A stretch of DNA of 64,000 nucleotides from Bog-756 sp963727955 (GCA_963727955.1 CAVSII010000007.1:248001-312000); one strand, 5' to 3'. Positions 42,539 through 51,706 are shown, numbered from the stretch's first letter. Translations and numbers: made by a program. The notes: a model not told the origin generated them from the letters alone.

Positions 42539-43797
42539 GCACCAGGGCCGACCTTCCCTCCGCACCTCCGGGGGTCCTCATCCCCACCACCTCGGCGTCC
42601 ACCGGCACTGCCGTGTCCGGGCCGGTCACCGGTGAATTCGGCGGTAGTCCGCCCCGTCCGCCCACGCCCAGGCGCCTGCCCACGCCGTTGCGGCCGAGCG
42701 ATTTCGGGCGCACGGACGTGCTGTTGCTGGTGCTTGCCGCCCTCTCCTCTCTGGCCCTGGTGTGGGTGGTCTTCTACCAGCTCACCCTGCTGTCGGGGGC
42801 GATGGGCTTCCTGGTGTGCTGGTACCTGGTCTTTCTGGTGCTTACCTGGATTACCACTGCCCAAGTGATCGAACGACAAACGGCCACTGACCGGGTGGTG
42901 GCCATCCTGGCCACCAGCGCCGCTGTCTTGGCCATCGGGCTGGTGGTGTTCATTGTGATATGGGTGGCGGTCAAGGCCATTCCCTCCATCCACTGGGGGG
43001 ACTTGTTCAGCAAGGACCAGAGCAAGTTCGAGCCCGCCAATCCGCATGCCCTCCAGACGGTGGGGATCCTCCACGCCATCATCGGCACGTTCGAGCAGGT
43101 CGCCATCGCTGCGGCCATCGGCATCCCCCTGGCCGTGGCCACGGCCATCTTCCTCAACGAAGTCGGCGGTCGGGGCGTGCGCCTGGTGCGCACGGTGGTG
43201 ACAGCCATGAGCGGGACGCCCTCCATCGTGGCCGGCGTGTTCATCTACTCGATGCTGATCCTGACCCATGTGCTGCCGCAGTCGGGGTTCGCTGCGTCGC
43301 TGGCCCTGACGGTCATGTTCCTCCCGTCCGTCACCCGGGTGGTCGAGGAGGTGCTGCGAGTGGTGCCCGGCGGTCTACGGGAGGCCTCGCTGGCTCTCGG
43401 CGCCCCCCAGTGGAGGACGGTGTGGTCGGTGGTGCTGCCCACGGCCCGTTCAGGGGTGGTCACTGCCATCCTGCTGGGTACGGCGCGCATCGTGGGCGAG
43501 ACCGCTCCGCTGCTCTTCACCGCGGTCGGCTCCGAGTTCATCAACTCCAACCCGTTCGCCCAGAGGCAGGACGCGCTCCCTCTCGACGTCTATTCGAACG
43601 TCATCCAGGCCAGCTCGGTGACCATCGAGCTGGCCTTCCAGGCTGCCTTCGTCTTGATGGCCATCGTCTTGGTCCTGTTTGTGGCGGCCCGCATCTTCGG
43701 TCGGACCAAGGGGAAGCGGACACGCGGGTCCGGCGAGGACGACATGATGGCCCGGTTCTTCGTGCCGGTCCCGATGGAAAGAGAAGATATCGAATGA
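42535..43797 (+). CDS. pstA: Phosphate ABC transporter permease PstA
   Basis: A 420-residue PstA. The conserved permease core occupies the C-terminal 280 residues, with LREASLALGAPQWRTVWSVV as the EAA loop and TARIVGETAPLLFTAVG as the signature segment. It is preceded by about 60 residues of Pro/Ser-rich cytoplasmic tail and three additional helices (about residues 60-145), longer than E. coli PstA. Start GTG 42535 overlaps the pstC TGA. The stop TGA overlaps the ATG of pstB. The core forms the phosphate channel with PstC. Confidence 0.92.
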   Translation: MSTRADLPSAPPGVLIPTTSASTGTAVSGPVTGEFGGSPPRPPTPRRLPTPLRPSDFGRTDVLLLVLAALSSLALVWVVFYQLTLLSGAMGFLVCWYLVFLVLTWITTAQVIERQTATDRVVAILATSAAVLAIGLVVFIVIWVAVKAIPSIHWGDLFSKDQSKFEPANPHALQTVGILHAIIGTFEQVAIAAAIGIPLAVATAIFLNEVGGRGVRLVRTVVTAMSGTPSIVAGVFIYSMLILTHVLPQSGFAASLALTVMFLPSVTRVVEEVLRVVPGGLREASLALGAPQWRTVWSVVLPTARSGVVTAILLGTARIVGETAPLLFTAVGSEFINSNPFAQRQDALPLDVYSNVIQASSVTIELAFQAAFVLMAIVLVLFVAARIFGRTKGKRTRGSGEDDMMARFFVPVPMEREDIE

Positions 43798-44639
43798 CTG
43801 CCAACATGACGGTCGGGGATGAGACCGTCGGGACCCGGGCCGGGCAGCGCGACTCGGCCCATCTCGGTGGTGCGGGCGAGATCGACGCCGCCGGGGTCTG
43901 CGCCTGGTTCAGCGGTCGGCTGGTCCTCGAGTCGGTGTCCCTGCAGATGGAGCGGTCCAAGGTCACCGCACTGATCGGCCCCTCCGGGTGCGGGAAGTCG
44001 ACCTTCCTCCGAATCCTCAACCGGATGCACGAGGTGATACCCGGAGCCCAGTTGGCGGGAACCGTGGCCCTTGACGGAGTGGACATCTACGGTCCCGGGC
44101 AGCGAGCGGTGGACACCCGGCGGCACATCGGCATGGTGTTTCAGAAGCCCAACCCATTTCCGGCCATGACCATCGCCGACAACGTGCTCTCTGGTCTCAA
44201 GTTCTCGCGGGTCTCGCCGCGCAACCGGCGCGACCTGGTCGAGGAGATGCTGACCAGGGCCGGACTGTGGAGGGAGGTCAAGGATCGATTGGGCGAGCTC
44301 GGCGGGGCCCTGTCCGGTGGGCAGCAGCAGCGGTTGTGCATCGCCCGGTCGCTGGCGGTACGGCCCCGGGTGCTGCTCATGGACGAGCCCTGCTCGGCCC
44401 TCGATCCCACCTCCACCCGTCGCATTGAACGGACCATTCAAGAGATCGCCGAGGAAGTCACGGTGGTCATCGTGACCCACAACATGCAACAGGCCCAGCG
44501 GGTTTCGGACTTCTGTGCGTTCTTCCTGGCCGAGGAGAATCAGCCGGGGCGAGTGGTCGAGTCTGGCACCACCGACATGATGTTCGGGCACCCCACCGAC
44601 CAGCGGACCGAGGACTATGTCAATGGTCACTTCGGCTAG
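43794..44639 (+). CDS. pstB: Phosphate ABC transporter ATPase PstB
   Basis: A 281-residue ATPase. Walker A is IGPSGCGKSTFLRILNRMH, the signature ALSGGQQQRLCIARS, Walker B VLLMDEPCSALDPTST, and the H-loop VVIVTHNMQQAQRVSDFCAF. The FQKPNPFPAMTIADNV Q-loop region is characteristic of PstB. About 30 extra N-terminal residues precede the conserved part. ATG 43794 overlaps the pstA stop (ATGA). The 3' end overlaps the start of the next gene by about 20 bases, continuing the translational coupling of the operon. Confidence 0.95.
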   Translation: MTANMTVGDETVGTRAGQRDSAHLGGAGEIDAAGVCAWFSGRLVLESVSLQMERSKVTALIGPSGCGKSTFLRILNRMHEVIPGAQLAGTVALDGVDIYGPGQRAVDTRRHIGMVFQKPNPFPAMTIADNVLSGLKFSRVSPRNRRDLVEEMLTRAGLWREVKDRLGELGGALSGGQQQRLCIARSLAVRPRVLLMDEPCSALDPTSTRRIERTIQEIAEEVTVVIVTHNMQQAQRVSDFCAFFLAEENQPGRVVESGTTDMMFGHPTDQRTEDYVNGHFG

Positions 44640-46476
44640 GCGGGCCGGCCGTGCGGGCGTCTGGGCCAGACTGGCGGCCGTGGTCGGACTGATCCTTGTG
44701 GGATCGGTGGGCACCCTGCTCTTCGCCCAGCTCCCGGCCCAAGCGGAACCAACTCTGCAGTCGTCGGGATCGAGCTTCGCCGCCCTGGCCATCCAGCAGT
44801 GGGTGGGCCAGGCCAGCACCATCTACGGGCTCAACATCAACTTCCAGGTGTCGTCGTCGGTCCTCGGGCTCAACGCCTTCGGCCTCAACCAGGACGATTT
44901 CGCCGCCTCGGACATCCCCTACAGCTCGGGCCAGGCCACCAACACACCCAACCAGCCCTACGAGTACATGCCCGATGTGGCTGGCGGACTTTCGTTCATG
45001 TACAACCTCAGCGGCAACGACAGCAACCGCATCACCAGCCTGGTCCTCAACGCCCACGTGGCCGACGAGATCTTCCTCGGCGAGATTACGTACTGGGACA
45101 ATCCGCAGATCGCCGCGCTCAACCCGCAGCTGGCCGGGGACCTGCCGCACACCAAGATCACCCCCGTGTACCGATTGGACGCATCGGGCGAGAACTACCT
45201 CCTCTCCAGTTACATGCTCCATCAGGACACGGCCAATTACACCGCCGCGGCCACCGCCTTCCAGGCCTTCGACCCGACCTCGCCCAACGCCCTTTGGCCG
45301 ACCCCGCCGAACAACATCGTCTCGTCGCCTTCGTTCAAGGCCAACTACCCCGGTTGGGCCGCCGGGTACCTCCAGGGCGAGAACGGCTCGCCCGACGCCG
45401 CCGACTACGTGTCTACCTCCACCAGCGACGGGGCCATCACCTACGTCGAGACGGCCTACGCCAAGCTGCACAACTTTCCGGTGGCGTCGCTGGTCAACGC
45501 CAGTGGGGCGGCCGTCCAGCCCACCTCGGAGAACGTGGCTACCGCCCTGGAGGACGCCATCCTCTACCCCGACCTCACCCAGAACCTGTCCGGTGTGTAC
45601 ACCAACAAGCTCCCCAACGCCTACGCCCTCTCGGCTTACAGCTACCTGGTGACCCCTTGCTCGCCCAATTTGGCCGCCACCCTTCACCAGGGTTCGGCCA
45701 GTTGTGCCGGCGGCCCCAACGAGCCGTCGCCCTTCTCGTCCACCAAGGGCCAGGAGCTGGGCCAGTTCGTGAACTACCTGGCATGCGCCGGCCAGGACTC
45801 CATGGCCTCCCTGGGCTACTCACCGCTGCCGCCCAACCTGGTCCAGGAGGACTTCTGGGCCATCGGGCGGGTGAACGGGGGGAAGGAGCCTCCCCCCGTA
45901 TCGTCGGCCACGTGTAAAAACCCCTATGTCGACGGTCAGACGGTCCTCCCCGGCGAGCCGAGCATCATCGGACTGTCAACGACGACGACCACCGGCCCGC
46001 CGCCAGGATCGCCGGCTGCCAAAGCCGCCGCAGCCGCGGCCGCAGCTGCAGCCGCGGCAGCCGCGGCGGCCAAAAACGGCACGGCTGGAGGAGGGAGCAC
46101 CGGCGCAGCCGGGGGCGGCAATGCCACGGCAGGTGGAACGGCCGGGGGCGCGGGATCCACGGCATTGACCCCGGCCCAGCTGGCCCAGGGGGACCGCCTG
46201 GTCGATGGTCAGATCGTCAAGTCGTCTCCCTGCGAGGCGGACCAGAAGTTCCAGTGCGCCATCCGTCTCGACGATGCGGCGGGGACGGTCGGCGGGGTGC
46301 CCCTGCCGGAGTCGCTCGGCTGGGTGCTGGCCATCGTGGTGGTCTTCATCGTCCTTCCTCTCATGGGTCTGGTGGGCTGGCCAATGATCAAGCGACGTCG
46401 AAAAGGTTCGAAGGACGATCATCCGGGGGCTGACGGTTGGTCGTCGCCGTCGATGGAAAGAGGAGGGCTCTCATGA
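44617..46476 (+). CDS. PstS-like binding protein with C-terminal membrane anchor
   Basis: A 619-residue exported protein. N-terminal signal helix (about 19-42); a phosphate-binding-protein-like domain (about 45-440) with LQSSGSSFAALAIQQWVGQ, ADEIFLGEITYWDNPQIA, ITPVYRLDASGENYLLSSYM and NYPGWAAGYLQGENGSPD. Then a low-complexity linker with a run of about 17 Ala (about 465-485) and Gly-rich stretches, a helix (about 566-590, SLGWVLAIVVVFIVLPLMGL) and a short Lys/Arg tail (KRRRKG). This anchors the binding domain to the membrane instead of releasing it or lipidating it. Overlaps pstB by about 20 bases and ends in an ATGA overlap with the next gene. I infer a tethered phosphate receptor. Confidence 0.8.
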   Translation: MSMVTSARRAGRAGVWARLAAVVGLILVGSVGTLLFAQLPAQAEPTLQSSGSSFAALAIQQWVGQASTIYGLNINFQVSSSVLGLNAFGLNQDDFAASDIPYSSGQATNTPNQPYEYMPDVAGGLSFMYNLSGNDSNRITSLVLNAHVADEIFLGEITYWDNPQIAALNPQLAGDLPHTKITPVYRLDASGENYLLSSYMLHQDTANYTAAATAFQAFDPTSPNALWPTPPNNIVSSPSFKANYPGWAAGYLQGENGSPDAADYVSTSTSDGAITYVETAYAKLHNFPVASLVNASGAAVQPTSENVATALEDAILYPDLTQNLSGVYTNKLPNAYALSAYSYLVTPCSPNLAATLHQGSASCAGGPNEPSPFSSTKGQELGQFVNYLACAGQDSMASLGYSPLPPNLVQEDFWAIGRVNGGKEPPPVSSATCKNPYVDGQTVLPGEPSIIGLSTTTTTGPPPGSPAAKAAAAAAAAAAAAAAAAKNGTAGGGSTGAAGGGNATAGGTAGGAGSTALTPAQLAQGDRLVDGQIVKSSPCEADQKFQCAIRLDDAAGTVGGVPLPESLGWVLAIVVVFIVLPLMGLVGWPMIKRRRKGSKDDHPGADGWSSPSMERGGLS

Positions 46477-49031
46477 CGTCGAAGAAGGAAGTGGCACTGT
46501 CATCCGCCCTCGATGCCGGGGGGATCCCCCCGCACGGCGCCGGGACACGCCGGCAAAGGGTCCGCCTTGTTCGTCCCCGCCGGTTAGCGGTATTAGTCGC
46601 CGCCGTTGTGGTTGCCGTGGGATCTCTCACGGTTTTCGGCGCCGGCTTTGTGACGTCGTTGTCCGGAGGCGGGTCTGCGGTAGCGAATGCCGCTCCGGTA
46701 TGCCAGAACGGCGGCCTCACCGGTTGCACGTCGAGTCTTCCCTGCTCCACGTCGACGTGTCCGACGGCCCAGCTAAGCCAGACAGCGGGCCTGTCCGACG
46801 GTCAGTATGTCGAGGTCACGGCCACCAATTTCCCCTCTGGAGATACGTTGCGGATGGCGCTTTGTTCGACCCTCACCTCGGCAACCGACCCGGTGTGCAT
46901 CGAGGGGCAGTGGGAGAACGACACCTACGGGCCAGTGGCTGCCCCGGTCATTCCCACGCCGGACGGTACCGATACGACGACCGTCGCCGTGCCCGTGTTC
47001 TACCAGGCTGGCGGCGAGGACAACACACCCATCCCCGGTAAGGCGGTCACCGGTGGGTTCGCCAAGCCCACCAGCTTCTACTGCGACGACATGTCCGATC
47101 CCTGCGCTTTGGAGATCACCGAGGAGAGCGGGACCGGGAACAATGCCGATAGCGCCACCCTCGACTCGTCGTCCAACACCCTGGTGTACCCGCTGAGCTA
47201 CGAGGTGGTCGGATCCGGGTGCTCCTCCACCGACCAGACCGTCAATACCGAGAGCTCCTACAGCCTCGAGCACTTCATCCCCACCGCCGTCGACGCCACC
47301 TGTGGCCAGGCCAAGGGGGTGATCGACGTCAATACCACCACCGACAACGAGGATGTGGCCTCCGACTTCGCCTCCAGCGGCACCGAAATCGGATTCATCG
47401 ATGCTCCGAACGATCCCTCGGTGGAGGCGGCGCTGCTCGGCCACGGCCAGTTCGCATACATCCCCATCGCCGTCTCGGGTACGGGGGTCGGTTCACTGGG
47501 TGTGGTCTCGGCTGGCGACACGGCGTACAACTTCGCCAACTACGACATGACGGCGACCATGGTGGCCGGGATGATCACTGACAATTTCGACGACACGGCG
47601 GGCCAGGGCGTCCCGCAGGACTTCACGCCCTACACCATCCAAAACGGTGACAATCTGATCGGGGGTCTGACCAGCGGCACCCCTCCGGTGCCCTGTTCGA
47701 ACCTGGTCGGGTGCATCCCCACCGGCAACAGGAAGTCCAAGTTCAAGTATGAGGAGGCCTACCTCCCCTTCAACGCCCCCATTCTCCTCAACCCGGGCAC
47801 GGAAGGTAGTCCGCCCCAGGGGGGGGAGCCGACCGGCGCCTTCGGCTCCTTCAACTCCAGCGTGTCCAGCGGGTCGAGCTACCAGGCCACCGACTGGATC
47901 TGCAATGCACCCAATACGCCCTTCACCGTGGACGTGAACGAGGTCAACCCGACCACCGGCACCAACCCGGTGCCGGACACCGTTACCGACCCCAACCTCG
48001 CCTCGACCACGCTGACCACGGCCTCCCCCGACGGCAACACCCTCTTCCCCAGCTGCCAGTCGACGGCGACTATTCCCACCTTATCCAGCCTGAACGCCGG
48101 ATACAGCCCGTCCGAGGACCCTGCGCTGCAGGCCAAGTCGATGCGCTCGTGGGCCTACGGGGGCGGCCAGGTCCCGAGCCCCGGCTCGCCCGACGGATCG
48201 TACGGTGGGGGAGTGGCCCTCGGCATCATGGACTCTTCTGAGGCCTCGTTCTACGGGCTGGACACTGCCAGCCTCGAGAACGCCGAGGGTCAGTTCGTGG
48301 CGCCGACGACCAGCGGCCTCGAAGCGGCAGAAGCCGATCTCCGGGCCTGCACTGAACCCAGCCTCACCTGTCCGGCCGGTACCTACGTTGTCGACTACGC
48401 CACCCAAACCGACGGGGCCTACCCGATGCCCGACATCACCTATGCCATGGTGCCCACTACTCCCCAACAGCCACAGGTGGCGACGGCGATGACCAACCTC
48501 CTCACCAACCTGATCACGTATTCGCACTCGAGCCCCACGCTCCCCAAGGGTTATGCGCCACTCTCCGACACCCTTTACCAGGCAGCTCTGGCGGACATTG
48601 CCGCAGACATCACCTCCGCTCCTCTTCCCACTCCGACGACGGGGACGATACCTCCGACCACCACCTCGTCGGGAAAGACCAACCCGACGACCACTCCTTC
48701 CAGCGCCACCAGCCCAGCTTCCGAGGAGGAGCCCTCGACGGCCACCAGCCCCTTTGGCCAAGACGCTTTCGGACCGTTGGCCTCGACGCCCTTCACCTCT
48801 CCGACGTCGTCGGGCCAGGCCGGCACCTTGTCCGGACGATCAGTTGAAGTGGAGAGCGCCAGTGGGGCGGCGTTGCCAACCGGATTCCTTCTGGTGAGCC
48901 TCGACGATCCGTCGCGTTACCTGTTGCCCGCCCTCGTCGTGCTGGGACTGCTGTGCCTGGTGGCGGGACCGTTGCTGCTATGGGGGCCTGCCCTCGGGCG
49001 ACGACGACGCCGCGTCGGTGGCCAGCAGTGA
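46473..49031 (+). CDS. Large PstS-like surface protein with C-terminal anchor
   Basis: An 852-residue protein. Basic N-terminus and signal helix (about 38-60). A beta-rich N-terminal domain of about 190 residues with many Cys follows. The centre (about 255-400) has PstS-like sequence (VASDFASSGTEIGFIDAPND, NYDMTATMVAGMITDNFDD), and a C-terminal segment resembles the closing part of PstS (DGAYPMPDITYAMVPTT, KGYAPLSDTLYQAALADI). A Thr/Pro/Ser-rich linker (about 720-800), a helix (about 814-838) and a RRRRR tail end the protein. No LPXTG; ALPTGF lies before the helix. ATG 46473 has AGGAGGG upstream and overlaps the previous stop. Probably a membrane-tethered phosphate-binding or surface protein. 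Confidence 0.72.
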   Translation: MTSKKEVALSSALDAGGIPPHGAGTRRQRVRLVRPRRLAVLVAAVVVAVGSLTVFGAGFVTSLSGGGSAVANAAPVCQNGGLTGCTSSLPCSTSTCPTAQLSQTAGLSDGQYVEVTATNFPSGDTLRMALCSTLTSATDPVCIEGQWENDTYGPVAAPVIPTPDGTDTTTVAVPVFYQAGGEDNTPIPGKAVTGGFAKPTSFYCDDMSDPCALEITEESGTGNNADSATLDSSSNTLVYPLSYEVVGSGCSSTDQTVNTESSYSLEHFIPTAVDATCGQAKGVIDVNTTTDNEDVASDFASSGTEIGFIDAPNDPSVEAALLGHGQFAYIPIAVSGTGVGSLGVVSAGDTAYNFANYDMTATMVAGMITDNFDDTAGQGVPQDFTPYTIQNGDNLIGGLTSGTPPVPCSNLVGCIPTGNRKSKFKYEEAYLPFNAPILLNPGTEGSPPQGGEPTGAFGSFNSSVSSGSSYQATDWICNAPNTPFTVDVNEVNPTTGTNPVPDTVTDPNLASTTLTTASPDGNTLFPSCQSTATIPTLSSLNAGYSPSEDPALQAKSMRSWAYGGGQVPSPGSPDGSYGGGVALGIMDSSEASFYGLDTASLENAEGQFVAPTTSGLEAAEADLRACTEPSLTCPAGTYVVDYATQTDGAYPMPDITYAMVPTTPQQPQVATAMTNLLTNLITYSHSSPTLPKGYAPLSDTLYQAALADIAADITSAPLPTPTTGTIPPTTTSSGKTNPTTTPSSATSPASEEEPSTATSPFGQDAFGPLASTPFTSPTSSGQAGTLSGRSVEVESASGAALPTGFLLVSLDDPSRYLLPALVVLGLLCLVAGPLLLWGPALGRRRRRVGGQQ

Positions 49032-50050
49032 CCGACCTCCATTCCTCGATCGCCACCCGTTCGCCGGCCGCCGGCGGTACAGAGACGGTGGCCCCGGAGC
49101 TTCCGGCCCGGGCTGACGGCGACGACTCTGTCGCCGCTTCGGGCAGCGTGGGCGGGGGGAGGGAGGTCTCCGAGCCCTCGTCGTTCTCTGCTGACAGCCC
49201 CGGGCGGACGTTTCGCGTTCCTGACATCCCCGTGCGTCAGCTGGCGGGCCTGGCTCTGGTCGGGGTCGGTGTGCTCATCGTCCTCTTCCTGGTCTACCTG
49301 TTCGCATTCACCCCACTGAGCGCCAGCCGCGACCAGCAGCAGCTGGCCCAGTCGCTGACCGGCGGGCCCCACTACCGCTACGGTCTGGTGGCCGGGCACA
49401 CCCCTCCCGAGGGTGCCGCCATCGGCGTGCTGGATATCCCCGCCCTCCAACTCGACCAGATCGTGGTCCAGGGGACCAGCGCCGCCGATCTGATGAAGGG
49501 CCCGGGGCTGATGCCCGGATCGGCGTTGCCAGGCTCACCGGGCAACTCGGTGATCGCCGGGCGCAGGGTGACCTTCGGCGGCCCTTTCGCCGCCATCGGC
49601 CAACTCAGGATCGGCGACCTGATCCATACGGTGGACGGCGCCGGTACGTTCAACTACCGGGTGTCCAAGGTGGAGGTGGTCACCGCCGGCCAGCGTGACG
49701 TGGTCACCCCGACGGCAACCAATCGGCTGACCCTGGTGACCTCCAACTCCAGCTTCGTGCCCGACGGGAGGCTGGTGGTGCTGGCCAAGCTGGTCGGGCC
49801 CCCGGTGGCCGTCCCGACCGGCGCACTGGCCATTCCCGGCTACGAACTGGGCCTGAGCGGCGATCCGGTGGCCGGCGGGCTGGCCGTCATGTGGTCGATC
49901 CTCACCATTCTCGTGCTGATCGGTGCCGGGCTCGCCGTCTGGCGTTGGCGCCGGCCGTGGCTGATTTACCTGTTCGCGGCGCCGCTCGTGGTGGCCTGCG
50001 GGCTCTTTGCCTGCGAGGCCGTGGCCAGGGCTCTTCCGGCCACACTGTGA
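49028..50050 (+). CDS. Sortase-fold protein lacking catalytic His and Cys
   Basis: A 340-residue protein with a helix at about 74-96 and a class E-like sortase domain (about 125-260). The domain contains IGVLDIPALQLDQIVVQGTS, PGNSVIAGRRVTFGGPF, FNYRVSKVEVV and RLTLVTSNSSFVPDGRLVVL. In active sortases the second segment is AGHR and the fourth ends TC: here the His is Arg179 and the Cys is Ser239, while the Arg (Arg248) is kept. Two to three further helices follow (about 282-335). GTG 49028 overlaps the previous TGA. Without His and Cys the protein cannot carry out the known transpeptidase reaction; a scaffolding role for the tethered PstS-like proteins is an inference. Confidence 0.78.
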   Translation: MTDLHSSIATRSPAAGGTETVAPELPARADGDDSVAASGSVGGGREVSEPSSFSADSPGRTFRVPDIPVRQLAGLALVGVGVLIVLFLVYLFAFTPLSASRDQQQLAQSLTGGPHYRYGLVAGHTPPEGAAIGVLDIPALQLDQIVVQGTSAADLMKGPGLMPGSALPGSPGNSVIAGRRVTFGGPFAAIGQLRIGDLIHTVDGAGTFNYRVSKVEVVTAGQRDVVTPTATNRLTLVTSNSSFVPDGRLVVLAKLVGPPVAVPTGALAIPGYELGLSGDPVAGGLAVMWSILTILVLIGAGLAVWRWRRPWLIYLFAAPLVVACGLFACEAVARALPATL

Positions 50051-50148
50051 AACTCTGACGACCCGGGCGGACAGATAATTCCAGCTCGGGGGACCCCCAC
50101 ACCACGAGCACTCAGCGTGATGGCCCGCGCTCGCAGGGCGTCAGTGCC

Positions 50149-50205
50149 GGCCGGGTGGGTGTCACACAGATTTCGTCCGGGCCGGGTGGGTGTCACACAG
50201 ATTTC
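50149..50205. repeat. Direct 26-bp repeat upstream of pstS
   Basis: GGCCGGGTGGGTGTCACACA followed by GATTTC occurs at 50149-50174 and again at 50180-50205 (period 31, i.e. about three helical turns). It lies between the sortase-like gene and pstS, 125-180 bases before the pstS ATG, where a promoter would be. It may be an operator pair; the sequence is not the GTTCACC PHO box. Confidence 0.75.
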
Positions 50206-50329
50206 ATTGCGGCGGCACCCATCCGTGACACGGCGATTACCTGCGTTTCTTACGGTAGGGGTGAAGGCAGCAGTTGGGGGTGACTGACCGCCAGGCCTTC
50301 GTCCCAAACCCTACAGAGGAGACATATTC

Positions 50330-51706
50330 ATGTTCCAGAAGCTGTTTACCCGCCGGAGGGGAGTGGCCATCGTCACTGCCGCTCTCGGCGTATCGGTGAT
50401 GTCACTGGCGTTGGCAGGAACCGCCGGTGCCGTCACCTACCTGGCCCCACCCGCGGTCATCGCTGGCAGCGGATCGAACACCGCCTACGACATGATGGTT
50501 CAGCTGGGTGACCTTTTCAACGCATCGCCGGGTTGTGACCTGACAGCCGCCACTACCAACAACGGGACCCTCCAGTGCGAGACCGGAACCTACGTGCCCG
50601 GTGGGGACGGAGAGAACGGCCAGCCTGCCGCTCAGGAGAACCCCTACAACGACGCGACCTTCCAGTACGAGGCCGTGGGTTCGGGTAACGGAGTGAAGCA
50701 GCTCTACACCTCGGGTGACGTCGCCATGAACTACGCCCGGTCGTCGGCCAATCCGGCCAACAGCCACGGCACCACCGAGCAGAACTACATCGAGTACGCC
50801 ATCGACGGTGTCTCGTGGGTCCACTTCACCGAGGTGAAGGGAACCAAGACGGCTACAAGCAAGCTCAAGAACCTGACGGTGGCACAGCTCGAGTCGATCT
50901 ACGCCGGTACCGCCAACTGCACGATCAAAGGTCTCGCCTACACCCAGAACTGGATCTGTGTGGGAAATAAGACGGCGGCTCCGATCGACTGCTACGTGGC
51001 CCAGACCGGGTCGGGCACCGAGAAGACCTGGGCGGCTGACATCGTCGCTGGCGCCGACGCAGCTCCCTGTCTCAGCCACGAGGCTGTGGGCACCGCCGCT
51101 TCGCACTCGGGCCTGTTCGAGAACGAAGTGGACGCCATGTTCACGCCCAGTGGCACGTGGAACAACGCCGACGAAGCCGACGCCATCTACTACTACTCGA
51201 CTGGCAAGTTCGCCCTCGAGAGCACCAAGGGCGTGTTGACGGTTCCGAGCTCAGTCACCGGCAGCAGCGGCAAGACGACCGTCGGACTCGGGGAGATCAA
51301 CGGCATCACCGCCACCCAGACCACCGTCCAGGGGACCACCGGCGACGGCAACCCCGGCGACTTCCCGGTCATCCGCTACCTGTCGAACGTGTACAACAAC
51401 ACCTCGTCCGGCACCAACGGCGTTGCCACCCAGCCGACCCTGAACCTGGTCAGTGAGTACGGGTTCCTGTGCAAGCCGCTCACCTTCACGGACATCGATC
51501 CACTGACCGGCGTCAACTACCGCCAGGAGATCGAGAACGTCATCACCGCACAGGGCTTCTTCCCGGTCGACACCCACATCGCCACTTCCTTCAGCGAGGG
51601 AACCCTGGCCACCCCGGCCTCGATCACCGATCCCCTGTACCAGGAAGTAGATCCCACCTACACGGCCTCCAACCCGAAGGGCTACTGCCTGTCGGTCAAC
51701 GGCTGA
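50330..51706 (+). CDS. pstS: Phosphate ABC transporter substrate-binding protein PstS
   Basis: A 458-residue exported periplasmic-type binding protein. Signal peptide (about 1-35, VAIVTAALGVSVMSLALAG), then IAGSGSNTAYDMMVQLGDLF, QYEAVGSGNGVKQLYTSGDVAMNYA (phosphate-loop region) and FLCKPLTFTDIDPLTG near the end. The GSGNGVKQ and Ser/Thr-rich loops resemble the phosphate-contacting motifs of PstS. No lipobox and no C-terminal anchor, unlike the two preceding PstS-like proteins. ATG 50330 follows AGAGGAGACA. It has its own upstream region with a direct repeat, so it may be transcribed separately as well as with the operon. A hairpin follows. Confidence 0.86.
   Translation: MFQKLFTRRRGVAIVTAALGVSVMSLALAGTAGAVTYLAPPAVIAGSGSNTAYDMMVQLGDLFNASPGCDLTAATTNNGTLQCETGTYVPGGDGENGQPAAQENPYNDATFQYEAVGSGNGVKQLYTSGDVAMNYARSSANPANSHGTTEQNYIEYAIDGVSWVHFTEVKGTKTATSKLKNLTVAQLESIYAGTANCTIKGLAYTQNWICVGNKTAAPIDCYVAQTGSGTEKTWAADIVAGADAAPCLSHEAVGTAASHSGLFENEVDAMFTPSGTWNNADEADAIYYYSTGKFALESTKGVLTVPSSVTGSSGKTTVGLGEINGITATQTTVQGTTGDGNPGDFPVIRYLSNVYNNTSSGTNGVATQPTLNLVSEYGFLCKPLTFTDIDPLTGVNYRQEIENVITAQGFFPVDTHIATSFSEGTLATPASITDPLYQEVDPTYTASNPKGYCLSVNG

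Noticed and set aside
44617..50050. LPXTG sorting signals for the sortase-like protein
   Set aside because: The two tethered proteins have C-terminal helices and basic tails but no LPXTG-type motif; ALPTGF at the end of the second is too weak.
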